Below, piece after piece: positions 1 through 11,288 of a DNA stretch of 64,000 nucleotides. Under the pieces are notes generated by a model. It was not told the DNA's origin and did no database searches. It worked only from the letters and a program-made list of their open reading frames with translations. This DNA is from Ilex aquifolium (taxonomy: Eukaryota > Streptophyta > Magnoliopsida > Aquifoliales > Aquifoliaceae), in contig OX637407.1 of NCBI GenBank assembly GCA_951799425.1, positions 1,495,501 to 1,559,500 of the forward strand, given 5' to 3'. How positions within the stretch are numbered: the first letter of the stretch is position 1; each line of letters starts with the position of its first letter. Both the position numbers and the translations under genes were made by a program.

Positions 1-383
1 TCCCGCATTGTCCTTGGTGGAGGGTCAAGTTGGATGTTCCCTTCATTCCTAGGTGGGGGAAATTGCACTCGTGGGTTGGGCATCCTAGGTGGTTGAAATC
101 CCCCACCCATTTGCCTATTTGGGTTAGCATCCTCATTATCAAAAACATCGGGAGGGGGATATTGCATTCTTGGGTTAGGCATCCTATTTTCGGGTAACCC
201 CCCACCCCTTTGAGCATTTGGATTTGCCCCGACATTGTCAAAATTTCCACCCCCTTGCATGTTTGGGTTGACATCCACATTTTCAAAATTGTCACCCGCA
301 TCCTCGGGTGGGTCTTGGTCGATGTTCATATTGGGGCCTAAGGGTTGTCTAACTAATCGGTGATAGTCGTCCCTTCCCCACAT
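1..383 (-). CDS. gag: gag N-terminus, Athila-type (partial, runs off window)
   Basis: The frame opens at the ATG complementary to 381-383 (MWGRDDYHRLVRQPLGPN) and stays open for 127 codons to the window edge. The start matches the gag start at 31791 (MWGRDEQNRLVREPLGPN), which supports this ATG. This N-terminal part is low in complexity and carries direct repeats: two or three copies of a NPNxQxGGG segment and two copies of RMPNPRxQ(Y/F)PPP. It is richer in these repeats than the copy at 31791. The retrotransposon gag core would lie beyond the edge. Gag forms the virus-like particle in the cytoplasm. Confidence 0.75.
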   Translation of the reverse strand, partial: MWGRDDYHRLVRQPLGPNMNIDQDPPEDAGDNFENVDVNPNMQGGGNFDNVGANPNAQRGGGLPENRMPNPRMQYPPPDVFDNEDANPNRQMGGGFQPPRMPNPRVQFPPPRNEGNIQLDPPPRTMR

Positions 384-521
384 GCAACAAAATATCTATA
401 CAAATGAAATTATAAACAAACAAGAATATATACACGAGACAACGTACCTCAGCCCGTGATGAAGATCACGGGACTTACCTCCGTTGTTCGGAAATCACTT
501 CCTTGATTTGACACTTGCCTT

Positions 522-538
522 CCCCGGCAACGACGCCA
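522..538 (-). other. Primer-binding site, tRNA-Asp type
   Basis: On the minus strand this reads TGGCGTCGTTGCCGGGG, close to the complement of the 3' end of plant tRNA-Asp (TGGCGCCGTTGCCGGGG). It begins four bases after the LTR end, the usual place. Athila and Tat elements are known to use this primer. The 384-521 interval is an untranslated leader in which I see nothing else. Confidence 0.8.
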
Positions 539-752
539 AAAATGATTGATTGGAAACTATGTCTTTCCTAACCCCTAAAATGCTATCCCTCAAATGATGC
601 AATGTATGAGTGGAAGGAAGGATTTCTCCCCCTTTGGGATAGTGTGAAAAGAAAGGGCAATGAGGAAAGGGAAATGGGAAGATGTAAATATGGGATATGT
701 ATGCACAAAAATACTCCCCAATCGCAAGGAGACTTTCGTGTGTTGTGAGTTA

Positions 753-771
753 CTTGGAAGAGTATTCCAAG
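753..771 (-). other. Conserved LTR hairpin (copy 1)
   Basis: CTTGGAA, five-base loop, TTCCAAG. The same position in six LTR copies of this window holds the same stem; the copy at 17995 has a compensatory A-T to G-C change. It lies in the transcribed 3' part of the LTR. Confidence 0.6.
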
Positions 772-1868
772 GTCGTATCCATAGGGAAGGAAGTGAATCA
801 AGATTGAGTTGATTTGGTGAAAAACGGAAATGTAAAATCTTTTGTCTTGAGAGTTGGTTTGTGAAGTGTATGCTAATGAAGATGTAATGATAAAACAAGT
901 GTTGGCAATTCCAAGAGACCACTCCAATGGGTATACCACCTCAACTCAAATCACTCCTCCGATTGAGCATGAATGAATGCTTGAATCACGGAAAGCCGAG
1001 GATGACGTCGGTGAGTATCTAACTATAAACCGTGACTAGGCCTACGGTTTATCAAAGACTCATCGACTCATCCATCTTCCATCCGGTCAAAACGAACCAT
1101 TTGACTCTAAAGGGAAGGAGGAGAAAGAGTTGAAATGGTATCCCCAAAGGAGATCCCTCTTGGTCTTGCCAACTAAAGGATTTAGCTACTCATACTTGGA
1201 GTGGAAATGACTATGTAATGAAAGTGCATTGCAAATTTATGAACTTCTAAACCTACTAAGTACAAGAATTCATGAACTAAAAGAAAATGCATTTAAACCC
1301 ATTACATAGCTATGAACATGAAGAACTTTAATTCATTAATGGTAGAAAGTGGAAGAGAACATTAAACTAGTGAAAAGCATGGAAGAGCTAACATTAATGG
1401 CATTGAAGAAAGTTCTAAAGAGTCTTAGAGAAGAATGCAAGGCAATGTACTGGAAAATAAGTGAAAATTACAACTTTTTCTCTCTAGAATCTACTATTCA
1501 TCATCTCTACGCTTGGAGCATCCCTCTCTAAAAACTCTCTAATGTAATACATTATTTTTCGCCCCTTGCAGGAGACTCTTGCTTTGCCAAAAAAACGTGC
1601 CTGGAGAGAGAGGTGGATCTACAGATGTGATTTACATCCATAGGGATGCAGCAGCCAGGGAAAGACAGGGGGTGGCAGAGCATGTCTGCACACCCAGCAC
1701 ATCCCATCCTCTCTCACTTCATTTAATGCCTTAACTCCACAAGTCTAGAAGGAAGTGTGAATCATGATGAACAGTAAGGTGGGCGTGCCAGAGAAGTGGG
1801 GGAGACTTGATGGTGGGACCCTTGAAGCGGCAGAGAAAGGCCTGCAGAAACTGGGCTGAATCAAGATT

Positions 1869-2087
1869 GACTACCGGTAGATCGAAAACAGATACCGGTA
1901 GTCATGACTCCAGTGGCTATTGACTACCGGTAGTGGGGACTCCAGTGGCTATTGACTACCGGTAGTGGGGACTCCAGTGGCTATTGACTACCGGTAGTGA
2001 CTACCGATAGATAATTCCTTGTACTGCAACATTCCTGTTTCCTCCACCCTTTAGTTACGGATACCAGTAGTGACTACCGGTAGTTGT
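1869..2087 (-). repeat. Palindrome array, core GACTACCGGTAGTC
   Basis: Six perfect ACCGGT cores and two decayed ones. Three of them sit in a 32-bp tandem unit (starts 1921, 1953, 1985) that also carries GGACTCCAGTGGCTATT. In LTR sense a TATA-like AT stretch lies roughly 150 bases downstream (around 1725). Confidence 0.75.
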
Positions 2088-2331
2088 CAGCTGGATATGC
2101 CCAATTCATCCTTCCTTCTTCATTCACTCCATCATCAAAGCTCATTCTCATCTCCATTCATCCAAGATCAGTTTGGAGACACTTTAGAAAGCCTCTTTTG
2201 CATTGTTTGACTGCATTCATCAAATATCTTTGTTAGGTACTTAATCAAAACAATTTCCATTATTTAAATTCCAAAATCAATTAAAACAATATGATTAGCA
2301 CATTGAAATGTACAAAATTATGTGCGAATCA

Positions 2332-2602
2332 CGTATCCCAATAGGTGCATCTAGACGAAAGACATGCGTTCGGACGCAGGTAGCTATATTCATGATCTTT
2401 GACCTGGTCAACACACACGTCCGAACAGTGATCTCGTGTCCTAACGTTGATACATCGTGTTGTCAACTAATGGTTCACACGCATTCCCATGTACGAACGA
2501 CTCTAAATCTCTGAAATTGACATCTTCAATAGCCGCGTCCCAACGGATAAACGGCGTCCGGACGGACATCTTCTGTATTGTCAATTCAAATTATCCATTC
2601 AG
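2332..2602 (-). repeat. Fragment of copia-type LTR (continues at 11605)
   Basis: This strip lies between the Athila-type LTR and the Tekay-like element. It carries the palindromes GCGTTCGGACGC (2366-2377) and GGCGTCCGGACGG (2553-2565). The same motif class recurs just beyond the Tekay-like element (GCGTCTGGACGC, 11659-11670). The two strips are therefore read as one LTR split by the 2603-11604 insertion. Short open frames here are not genes. Confidence 0.6.
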
Positions 2603-3228
2603 TGTAACACCCCAAAACACACCCTGGACGACATTACATACTAAAACCATTTACATCATGAGAGCACTAATATCATCCATAAATAAATTAAACTTCATTC
2701 ATTATCCATAAAATATTTACATCATTATCCAAAAGAATATGCCCAACCATGGCATTTACATCTCAAAAATTAACTAATGTAGCGCGGCGGAAATAACAAA
2801 ATAAAACTAGACTTTACAAGGTTCAAAATGAATATCCTAGTCTAGAACAAAAGGAAGTGTCGCTCTAGGCGTCCACCTCGGGATCCACGCTCCCGTCTAT
2901 CGGAGTCTCCCAGTGTGCGGGCTCCTCGACTCCCAGCTCTTCCTCGAGAGGGTAATCTGAAAATTTTTAGCGGTAGGGGGTGAGCACGAAGCTCTGTAGA
3001 AAAATTCTCTCAAACCCAAACAAGGTTTAGAAACGTATTTAAAATGGCCGGTCTCATTTTTAACATAACGTAGATACATAATTTGAAATAAAGCAGTGAC
3101 ATTTCAACAAGGATCTCAAGTTTAGATAGTAATAGTACTAGAAATGAACAATAATAACCCATTTTAATAAACATCCATTTTCAAAATATAAACCATTTCC
3201 CACACATTATATAATATTGTCCTCTTTT

Positions 3229-3682
3229 GGCATGAGCATCCTTATAAGGAACCTCTCACCCTCAAGGCTTGGTTATTCAAGCATCCTTATAAGGAACCTC
3301 TTGAGGAAAATCACATACTATCCTCTTTTGGCATGATCATCCTTATAAGGAACCTCTCACCCTCAAGGCTTAGTTTCTTAAGCATCCTTATAAGGAACCT
3401 CTTAAGGAAAATCACATACTGTCCTCTTTTGGCATGAACATCCTTATAAGGAACCTCTCACCCTCAAGGCATCACAAACTCAAGCATCCTTATAAGGAAC
3501 CTCTTGAGGGAAATCACATACTCTCCTCTCTTGGCATGAGCATCCTTATAAGGAACCTCTCACCCTCAAGGCATCACAAACTCAAGCATCCTTATAAGGA
3601 ACCTCTTGAGGGAAATCACATACTCTCCTCTCTTGGCATGAGCATCCTTATAAGGAACCTCTCACCCTCAAGGCATCACAAA
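3229..3682. repeat. 101-102-bp minisatellite with CCTTATAAGG palindromes, 3' LTR copy
   Basis: Units start at 3229, 3330, 3431, 3533 and 3635, giving about 4.5 copies. Each unit holds two copies of CATCCTTATAAGGAACCTCT, so nine CCTTATAAGG palindromes in all. In most units CTCAAG before and CTTGAG after one palindrome are complementary; in one unit both have become CTTAAG and still pair. Confidence 0.9.
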
Positions 3683-4221
3683 CAACCCAACCAAGCATAC
3701 CATTCCAATATTTATATCATTTTACAAGCATCTCTCCAAAATCCCCAAGATATATTATGTAACAATTCCCCAACCAACAAGGAAAATACATGAGATCACA
3801 ATAACATCATTTTTCTACCCAACACAAACAACTACGATTTTCGAAGTTCATAATAAAGAAGCATTTAAGAAGAAATACATCACTCTCCCAAAAACTAGGG
3901 TTTTAAAGCTAGAAAAGAGATTTAATGGGTATTAAACCCTAACAATGTAATCTTTGCAAAGAGCCTAAGAGATGATGATTCTATAGCATATATATACCAT
4001 TGATAGCAAAAACATACATATATAAATACCCTAGCCTCAATGTAAGTGAGTGAGAGAAAACCCCTACCTTAATGTTCTTGGAAAAATTAGGGCTTTGATC
4101 TTGAATCAACCCTTCAATCTCTTGTTTTCTCTTGATCTTGTGTTTCTCTCTTTCTCTCTTCCTCTCTTATGTTTTCTAGGGTTTGGAGTAGTGTAATGAA
4201 GGCTAAGGAGGTGACAAAAAT

Positions 4222-4231
4222 GTATTTATAG
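4222..4231 (-). promoter_or_regulatory. TATA box of Tekay-like LTR (3' LTR copy)
   Basis: CTATAAATAC on the minus strand, about 50 bases after the GTACCGGTAC array. Its counterpart in the 5' LTR is at 11100-11109. Confidence 0.65.
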
Positions 4232-4280
4232 TGGAGGAAAAATCGGCTTGTTCGCGACTTTAAAATAAACAGTCTGGTTT

Positions 4281-4411
4281 CGGTAGTACCGGTACTGGGT
4301 ACTGGTACCATTCAGTACCGGTACCCAGTACCGGTAGAAGAAACCTTCTGGAATCGGGGTACCGGTACTCAGTACCGGTACCATTTAGTACCGGTACCCA
4401 GTACCGGTACC
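4281..4411 (-). repeat. Palindrome array, core GTACCGGTAC, 3' LTR copy
   Basis: About seven ACCGGT cores, most flanked as GGTACCGGTAC and separated by CATTTAGT or CCAGT. It lies just upstream of the LTR TATA box. The same core type occurs in the unrelated Athila-type LTRs at 28797 and 62262. Confidence 0.85.
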
Positions 4412-4727
4412 ATTTACCCAGTTTTGCCTATTTCTTTTGTTTTCCATTTCCAATCCATTCCAAAACTAACCAAATCCATCACAAACCTCTCCAACACATA
4501 TTTATACACCAAACCTATCTAATACAAGTTATAGGACCTAATATTTTATATTTTCACTCACTAAAACTAAATTTCAACTATGATTTTCATTAACATTTTA
4601 AATCTTTACTTTTCAAATTTACAAAGTTCAAACACACTTCAATACCCCTATCCACATCTTTACAACCATTATTTGCTATATCTATATATCTATATGCATA
4701 TATAAAAGAAAAATGCGGGGTGTTACA

Positions 4728-4741
4728 ATCCACCCCCCTTA
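4728..4741 (-). other. Polypurine tract of Tekay-like element
   Basis: The minus strand reads AAGGGGGGTGGATT directly before the 3' LTR, the expected plus-strand primer for reverse transcription. Confidence 0.8.
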
Positions 4742-4768
4742 AAGAAAGTTTCATCCTCGAAACTTACC

Positions 4769-7700
4769 TCAAGTAGCGAATAAATGTGGATACTTCTCCC
4801 ACATTTCTTGCTCCGGTTCCCAAGTAGCTTCTTCCACTCCATGGTGTTGCCACAAAACCTTCACTAGTCGGATGACTTTGTTACGGAGCACCTTCTCTTT
4901 GGCATCGAGAATCTTCAACGGTTGTTCTTCATAGGTTGCTCCCTCTTGAATTTCAATATCTTCCAAGTCTACGACCGGCGTTACATCCGATTGACACTTT
5001 CTCAACATCGACACGTGGAACACGTCATGTACCCCATACAACTGAGCTGGTAATCGCAACTGATACGCCGCTTTTCCCACAACTTTGATCACTTCAAATG
5101 GCCCGGTATATCTTGGCGCTAACTTTCCCTTCTTGCCGAATCTAAATACTCCTTTCTTGGGCGACACTTTGAGAAATACGTAGTCTCCCACCTTGAATTC
5201 TAAGGGTCTTCGTCTGTGGTCCGCATAGCTCTTCTGTCTACTTTGCGCCGTTCGTAGCCTCTCTCGGATGAGTTGAATCTTCTCCGTAGTTTCTCGAACA
5301 ATGTCCGGTCCCAACAAACTACTCTCGCCGGCTTCTAACCAACACGTCGGTGATCGGCATGGTCTTCCATACAATGCTTCATACGGTGCCATCCCAATAC
5401 TTTCCTGATAGCTGTTGTTGTAAGCAAACTCCACCAACGGTAGGTGGTCGCTCCAACTCCCCTTGAAGTCCAACGTGCAAGCGCGTAACATATCCTCCAC
5501 AATCTGTATCACCCTCTCGGATTGGCCATCCGTTTGGGGATGAAAGGCGGTGCTGAAGTGCAACTCAGTCCCCATAGCTCTTTGAAGACTTTGCCAAAAT
5601 TGCGCTACGAAACGAGAATCACGATCTGACACAATGGATAGCGGGACTCCATGTAATCTCACTATCTTGCGAATATAGAGCTTGCTCAGGGTCTCTAACG
5701 TGTCGGTGGTCTTCATACCCAAGAAGTGAGCGGACTTGGTGAGTCTATCAACAATGACCCATACGGCATTATGCCTTAGTGAAGTCCGTGGAAAGCCAGA
5801 TACGAAGTCCATGGTGATGTGATCCCACTTCCACTCTGGGATAGGCAAAGACTGTAGTAATCCTCCTGGCTTTTGATGTTCGATCTTCACCTGTTGGCAC
5901 ACTTCACATCTTGCTATGAACCTTGCCACATCCTTCTTCATTCCCTTCCACCAATATTGGCGCTTCATGTCTCTATACATTTTTGTGCTACCTGGGTGGA
6001 TAGCAAACTTGGAGCGATGACACTCTCCAAGTATTTCTTCCTTTAGGGACGAGTCGTCGGGAACGCATAATTTCTCCCCATATCTTAATTCTCCGTTTCT
6101 TAAAGACCAACCCTCCATAGTTTCTCCATTTTCCAATTTAGCTCGCATCGACGCTAATTCAGGATCCACGCATTGCAATTCCACAACCCTACGTTGGAGA
6201 GTAGGTTGAGCCACAAGGTTGAACAAACATGGTCGGGATCCATCTTCTCCAACCCATAGATCAAAATCTCCAAGGGCATCCTTCAACTTCCATTTATTTG
6301 CAAGAACATTGAGTTCACCCCGAGACTTCCTGCTAAGAGCGTCAGCAACTACATTTGCCTTCCCCGGATGGTAGTTGAGCGTGAACTCATAATCTTCCAA
6401 GTACTCAATCCACCTTCTCTGCCGGAGATTCAAGTCTTTTTGTGTGAAGATATACTTGAGGCTTTTATGGTCTGAGAACACTTGAAATTTCTCCCCGTAT
6501 AAATAACATCTCCACAACTTAAGAGCAAACACCACAGCGGCTAACTCCAAGTCGTGAGTGGGATAGTTCTGGTCGTGAGTTTTGAGTTGCCTCGATCCAT
6601 AAGCAACTACCTTCCCTCCTTGCATTAGAACACATCCCAAGCCTCGTAGCGAAGCATCCGTGTACACATCATATCCCTCCCCACTGCTCGGAATAATGAG
6701 GACAGGAGTCGTCGTCAACTTCTCCTTCAAGGTGCGAAAGGCTAGCTCACACGCTTGAGTCCACACAAATTTTTCTCCCTTCTTTGTAAGGTGATTCATC
6801 GGCATCGCAAGCTTTGAGAACCCTTCTACGAACCTCCGATAGTAACCTGCTAAACCTAAGAAGCTACGTATCTCGGTCACATTCTTCGGTGGTTCCCATT
6901 TCATCACAGCCTCAATCTTTACAGGATCAACAGCTACTCCTTTCTCGGACACAACATGGCCAAGGAACTTCACTTCCTTCATCCAGAACTCACACTTGCT
7001 CATCTTCGCATATAACTTATGTTCTCTCAATGTTTGTAGCACCATAGAGAGATGACGAGCATGTTCCTCCTGGGTCTGTGAGTAAACCAATATGTCATCA
7101 ATAAACACAATGACAAATTGGTCGAGGTAAGGCCGGAAGACTCTGTGCATCAAGTCCATGAAGGCTGCGGGGGCATTAGTCAATCCGAACGGCATCACCG
7201 TATACTCGAAATGACCATACCGGGTACGGAAAGCAGTCTTAGGAATATCCTCCTCCTTAATCCGCAGCTGATGATACCCCGTGCGAAGATCAATCTTGGA
7301 GTAATACTTTGAACCCTTCAACTGATCAAATAAGTCATCAATTCTCGGCAACTGATACTTATTCTTCACGGTAACCCGATTCAACCTCCGGTAATCCGTG
7401 CACAACCGTAGAGTCTCATCCGTTTTCTTCACAAAGAGGACCGGGGCTCCCCAGGGTGAAGTGCTTAGACGGATAAACCCAATCGCCAACAAATGATCCA
7501 ACTGCTTCCTTAGCTCCTTCAACTCCAAAGGTGCCATCCGGTAGGGAGCAATGGATATGGGTTCGGTTCCCAGATAGAGATCGATCTTGAACTCAATTTC
7601 CCTATGGGGCGGTAATCCGGGTAATTCCTCGGGAAAAACATCTGAAAACTCCGATACAATTAAAACCACATCCGTATGGAGTTTATCCCTGTCATCTCCC

Positions 7701-8428
7701 ATCAAGCTAGCTAAGAAACTCAGTTGACTTCCCGCTTTCGCTTTTAAAAATCTACTACCCGTAGTAGGAAATGGATGGAAAGAATCTCGGTTATTCACAA
7801 AACTAAAAACGACTCCTCCCGGTAACTGAAATGTAATCCGCTTGCGGAAACAATCCATTATCGCCCTGAAAGCGGACAACAAGTTCATCCCGAAAATCAC
7901 ATCATACCCCTTTATCTCTAAGGCAATCAAATCCACAATCAATTCGTGCTCCCCAATGCGAAGCACGCAATCCTTGCAGACTCGGCTAGAGTCTAACCGT
8001 TCTCCCGTGGGCAAGCTAATATTCATAACATGCTCTAACTTCGCGAAACTCAATCCCAAATCAAGTGCGTATGTCGTGCGTACAAATGAGTGTGTTGCAC
8101 CGGGGTCAAATAATATGCGGGCCCAAGAATTATAAATAAGGACGATACCTTCCACAACGGCGTTGGCAATGTCCTCCTCCGGCTGAGTCAAAGCAAATAC
8201 TCGCCCTTGGTTGGCGCCGCCGGGGGCGTGAGCTTGTATCGGTCGCTGCGGTGCAGGCCTCGGTGGTGGTGGTTGGGCTGCTGGTACCTGTCTGGCGGTC
8301 TGGATCGGCCCCTGAGGTGGATAGACTGGGCAATGCATCTGAAGATGTCCCACACCTCCGCATGCAAAGCAGGATCGTGGGATAAAACCAGCTCTAGTCT
8401 GAGTGTCTCCCTCTCCTCGGGCTGTCAA
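4769..8428 (-). CDS. pol: Gag-Pol C-terminal polyprotein of Tekay-like chromovirus (1219 codons)
   Basis: One uninterrupted frame. It opens with a gag zinc knuckle ([14 protein letters not shown], residues 20-33) and an aspartic protease (around 105-190). Next come reverse transcriptase (about 290-500, with [20 protein letters not shown] and the FIDD active site at 442-445) and RNase H (585-700, YTDAS and ADALSR). Integrase follows: an HHCC finger (CEVCQQVK at 841) and a D-D-E core (D874, D935, E971). It ends in a chromodomain (about 1150-1215, [20 protein letters not shown]). Chromodomains are known to steer chromoviruses into heterochromatin. The true gag start is upstream at about 9290; the listed start is only the first ATG of this frame. 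Confidence 0.93.
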   Translation of the reverse strand: MTARGEGDTQTRAGFIPRSCFACGGVGHLQMHCPVYPPQGPIQTARQVPAAQPPPPRPAPQRPIQAHAPGGANQGRVFALTQPEEDIANAVVEGIVLIYNSWARILFDPGATHSFVRTTYALDLGLSFAKLEHVMNISLPTGERLDSSRVCKDCVLRIGEHELIVDLIALEIKGYDVIFGMNLLSAFRAIMDCFRKRITFQLPGGVVFSFVNNRDSFHPFPTTGSRFLKAKAGSQLSFLASLMGDDRDKLHTDVVLIVSEFSDVFPEELPGLPPHREIEFKIDLYLGTEPISIAPYRMAPLELKELRKQLDHLLAIGFIRLSTSPWGAPVLFVKKTDETLRLCTDYRRLNRVTVKNKYQLPRIDDLFDQLKGSKYYSKIDLRTGYHQLRIKEEDIPKTAFRTRYGHFEYTVMPFGLTNAPAAFMDLMHRVFRPYLDQFVIVFIDDILVYSQTQEEHARHLSMVLQTLREHKLYAKMSKCEFWMKEVKFLGHVVSEKGVAVDPVKIEAVMKWEPPKNVTEIRSFLGLAGYYRRFVEGFSKLAMPMNHLTKKGEKFVWTQACELAFRTLKEKLTTTPVLIIPSSGEGYDVYTDASLRGLGCVLMQGGKVVAYGSRQLKTHDQNYPTHDLELAAVVFALKLWRCYLYGEKFQVFSDHKSLKYIFTQKDLNLRQRRWIEYLEDYEFTLNYHPGKANVVADALSRKSRGELNVLANKWKLKDALGDFDLWVGEDGSRPCLFNLVAQPTLQRRVVELQCVDPELASMRAKLENGETMEGWSLRNGELRYGEKLCVPDDSSLKEEILGECHRSKFAIHPGSTKMYRDMKRQYWWKGMKKDVARFIARCEVCQQVKIEHQKPGGLLQSLPIPEWKWDHITMDFVSGFPRTSLRHNAVWVIVDRLTKSAHFLGMKTTDTLETLSKLYIRKIVRLHGVPLSIVSDRDSRFVAQFWQSLQRAMGTELHFSTAFHPQTDGQSERVIQIVEDMLRACTLDFKGSWSDHLPLVEFAYNNSYQESIGMAPYEALYGRPCRSPTCWLEAGESSLLGPDIVRETTEKIQLIRERLRTAQSRQKSYADHRRRPLEFKVGDYVFLKVSPKKGVFRFGKKGKLAPRYTGPFEVIKVVGKAAYQLRLPAQLYGVHDVFHVSMLRKCQSDVTPVVDLEDIEIQEGATYEEQPLKILDAKEKVLRNKVIRLVKVLWQHHGVEEATWEPEQEMWEKYPHLFAT

Positions 8429-8515
8429 AAGTCGCTGTCCCTCTGTCTGATCGGGGAGACGGTAAGGTGTCGGTCTCTGTGCCCCACTAGTGCTAGCACC
8501 CGTCCGTATCGGACC

Positions 8516-9292
8516 TCATCTCGAGAGGCCCAGTCGTCGCTGGCTATCCTCTATGTCTCTCTCTACCAGTGCAGCTCTGTCCACCAAGTCCCCAAATTCA
8601 CGGATCCTGAGAGCTACCAACTTTTCCCTAATAGCTGGCCTCAGACCCTGCTCGAAGAGCTTGGCCCTGTCGGCCTCAGTAGATATAAATCCGGTAGCAT
8701 AACGGGAGAGCTCGTCGAACTGCCTCTCATACTCAGCCACAGTCATACCACCTTGTCGTAATGCAAGAAAATCCGCCTTCATTCGGTCTCTGACTGATTC
8801 AGGGAAATATTTATCTTGGAAAAGTTGATCGAATTCTTCCCAAGTGAGTATGTCGGTGTCCCTTCTCCTCTTTATGGCATCCCACCAACAGTCGGCCTCC
8901 CCCTCAAACAGGTAGGTCGCCAAACCCACTCTCAACTCCTCGGCAACTCCCATGCCGTCACAGATCATCTTCACTCGGCGGATCCATCTATCCGCCTCCA
9001 ACGGATTGGAGCTCCCTTGGAAGTTGGGTGGTCATTGTCGTAAGAATTCCCGAAGAGCTATCATCCTTCGGTCTCCGTTCTCATTGCCTGGTACTTGAGC
9101 GAGAGGATGAGCTCCACCATTGTGGTTGTTGTTACCATTTTGGTTTTGTACTAAAGTGGTGAGCTCCCTCAAGCATTGGTAAATGCCTTGCATGGCATCC
9201 GGAGGTGGTGGTGGTGGTGGATTTGCTTGACCTCCACGGCCACGGCCACGTCCACGTCCGCGTCCCCGTGTCCCGTCCATCCTGCACATCAA
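8516..9292 (-). pseudogene. gag: Gag of Tekay-like chromovirus
   Basis: The N-terminal part starts MDGTRGRGRGRGRGRGG and is rich in Arg-Gly and proline. It is followed by the retrotransposon gag core (EADRWIRRVKMICDGM, EGEADCWWDAIKRR, WEEFDQLFQDKYFP, EYERQFDELSRYA). The zinc knuckle lies in the pol frame just downstream. Broken at about two places, otherwise well preserved. Gag builds the particle that packages the RNA. Confidence 0.85.
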
Positions 9293-9464
9293 TCCATAAT
9301 TTAGTTCCCTTGATGTGCCAGATATAAACTACAGTGATATGTAGGATGTCTTGATATAAGCACAAGGCATATACAAAATTTAACTTAACAATTTCCTCCA
9401 CCCTAACCTACATCTCTAGTGGTAATCCATAACCTACAGCTCCCATGTAAGACCTAAAGCCTAG

Positions 9465-9476
9465 GCTCTGATACCA
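9465..9476 (-). other. Primer-binding site, initiator tRNA-Met type
   Basis: TGGTATCAGAGC on the minus strand, a few bases inside the 5' LTR edge. It is complementary to the 3' end of plant initiator tRNA-Met. The 9293-9464 interval is leader. Confidence 0.9.
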
Positions 9477-10106
9477 ACTTTGTAACACCCCAAAACACAC
9501 CCTGGACGACATTACATACTAAAATCATTTACATCATGAGAGCACTAATATCATCCATAAATAAATTAAACTTCATTCATCATCCATAAAATATTTACAT
9601 CATTATCCAAAAGAATATGCCCAACCATGGCATTTACATCTCAAAAATTAACTAATGTAGCGCGGCGGAAATAACAAAATAAAACTAGACTTTACAAGGT
9701 TCAAAATGAATATCCTAGTCTAGAACAAAAGGAAGTGTCGCTCTAGGCGTCCACCTCGGGATCCACGCTCCCGTCTATCGGAGTCTCCCAGTGTGCGGGC
9801 TCCTCGACTCCCAGCTCTCCCTCGAGAGGGTAATCTGAAAAATTTTAGCGGTAAGGGGTGAGCACGAAGCTCTGTAGAAAAATTCTCTCAAACCCAAACA
9901 AGGTTTAGAAACGTATTTAAAATGGCCGGTCTCATTTTTAACATAACGTAGATACATAATTTGAAATAAAGCAGTGACATTTCAACAAGGATCTCAAGTT
10001 TAGATAGCAATAGTACTAGAAATGAACAATAATAACCCATTTTAATAAACATCCATTTTCAAAATATAAACCATTTCCCACATATTATATAATATTGTCC
10101 TCTTTT

Positions 10107-10560
10107 GGCATGAGCATCCTTATAAGGAACCTCTCACCCTCAAGGCTTGATTACTCAAGCATCCTTATAAGGAACCTCTTGAGGAAAATCACATACTGTC
10201 TTCTTTTGGCATGATCATCCTTATAAGGAACCTCTCACCCTCAAGGCTTAGTTTCTTAAGCATCCTTATAAGGAACCTCTTAAGGAAAATCACATACTGT
10301 CCTCTTTTGGCATGAGCATCCTTATAAGGAACCTCTCACCCTCAAGGCATCACAAACTCAAGCATCCTTATAAGGAACCTCTTGAGGGAAATCACATACT
10401 CTCCTCTCTTGGCATGAGCATCCTTATAAGGAACCTCTCACCCTCAAGGCATCACAAACTCAAGCATCCTTATAAGGAACCTCTTGAGGGAAATCACATA
10501 CTCTCCTCTCTTGGCATGAGCATCCTTATAAGGAACCTCTCACCCTCAAGGCATCACAAA
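10107..10560. repeat. 101-102-bp minisatellite with CCTTATAAGG palindromes, 5' LTR copy
   Basis: Same phase and copy number (about 4.5) as in the 3' LTR. The number has therefore not changed since insertion. Confidence 0.9.
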
Positions 10561-11099
10561 CAACCCAACCAAGCATACCATTCCAATATTTATATCATTT
10601 TACAAGCATCTCTCCAAAATCCCCAAGATATATTATGTAACAATTCCCCAACCAACAAGGAAAATACATGAGATCACAATAACATCATTTTTCTACCCAA
10701 CACAAACAACTACGGTTTTCGAAGTTCATAATAAAGAAGCATTTAAGAAGAAATACATCACTCTCCCAAAAACTAGGGTTTTAAAGCTAGAAAAGAGATT
10801 TAATGGGTATTAAACCCTAACAATGTAATCTTTGCAAAGAGCCTAAGAGATGATGATTCTATAGCATATATATACCATTGATAGCAAAAACATACATATA
10901 TAAATACCCTAGCCTCAATGTAAGTGAGTGAGAGAAAACCCCTACCTTAATGTTCTTGGAAAAATTAGGGCTTTGATCTTGAATCAACCCTTCAATCTCT
11001 TGTTTTCTCTTGATCTTGTGTTTCTCTCTTTATCTCTTCCTCTCTTATGTTTTCTAGGGTTTGGAGTAGTGTAATGAAGGCTAAGGAGGTGACAAAAAT

Positions 11100-11109
11100 G
11101 TATTTATAG
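11100..11109 (-). promoter_or_regulatory. TATA box of Tekay-like LTR (5' LTR copy)
   Basis: CTATAAATAC on the minus strand, about 50 bases downstream of the palindrome array. This is the copy that would drive the element. Confidence 0.65.
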
Positions 11110-11157
11110 TGGAGGAAAAATCGGCTTGTTCGCGACTTTAAAATAAACAGTCTGGTT

Positions 11158-11288
11158 TCGGTAGTACCGGTACTGGGTACTGGTACCATTCAGTACCGGT
11201 ACCCAGTACCGGTAGAAGAAACCTTCTGGAATCGGGGTACCGGTACTCAGTACCGGTACCATTTAGTACCGGTACCCAGTACCGGTAC
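11158..11288 (-). repeat. Palindrome array, core GTACCGGTAC, 5' LTR copy
   Basis: Same seven-core layout as 4281-4411. Confidence 0.85.

Larger units (their letters stand above)
1..2331 (-). mobile_element. Athila-type Ty3 retrotransposon, 5' end only (leaves window at left)
   Basis: Reading on the minus strand, a 5' LTR (2331 to 543) is followed by a tRNA-Asp-type primer site, a leader of about 140 bases and the start of gag, which runs off the window. The LTR and gag start resemble those of the plus-strand element at 28093-56662, so both belong to one Athila-type family. Its 3' LTR lies outside the window, so the target duplication cannot be tested; the bases beyond the LTR are cgtat. The visible part looks unbroken. 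Confidence 0.85.
543..2331 (-). repeat. 5' LTR of the Athila-type element at the left edge (1789 bp)
   Basis: Minus-strand LTR opening TGATTCGCAC at 2331 and closing CCAATCAATCA at 543. It shares its layout with the LTRs at 17794, 28093, 28337, 53083 and 60954. The order is an inverted repeat at the 5' end, a palindrome array, a TATA-like AT-rich stretch, and a CTTGGAA hairpin about 200 bases before the 3' end. The two open frames near 583-939 lie inside this LTR and are not genes. Confidence 0.85.
2603..4727 (-). repeat. 3' LTR of Tekay-like element (2125 bp)
   Basis: In element sense it runs TGTAACACCCC to GGGTGTTACA, with a matching terminal inverted repeat. It contains a palindrome array (4281-4411), a TATA box about 50 bases further on (4222-4231) and a 101-bp minisatellite in the transcribed part (3229-3682). 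The 119-codon open frame over the minisatellite is a product of the repeat. Confidence 0.95.

Noticed and set aside
3434-3793. 119-codon open frame (and its twin at 10312-10671)
   Set aside because: It is the 101-bp LTR minisatellite read in frame; the translation is a tandem repeat with no domain.
8207-8761. 184-codon plus-strand open frame
   Set aside because: Antisense shadow of the GC-richer gag-pol junction of the Tekay-like element.
9465-9476. tRNA genes at TGGTATCAGAGC or TGGCGCCGTTG sites
   Set aside because: Only the 3' end complement is present next to LTRs; these are primer-binding sites, not tRNA genes.
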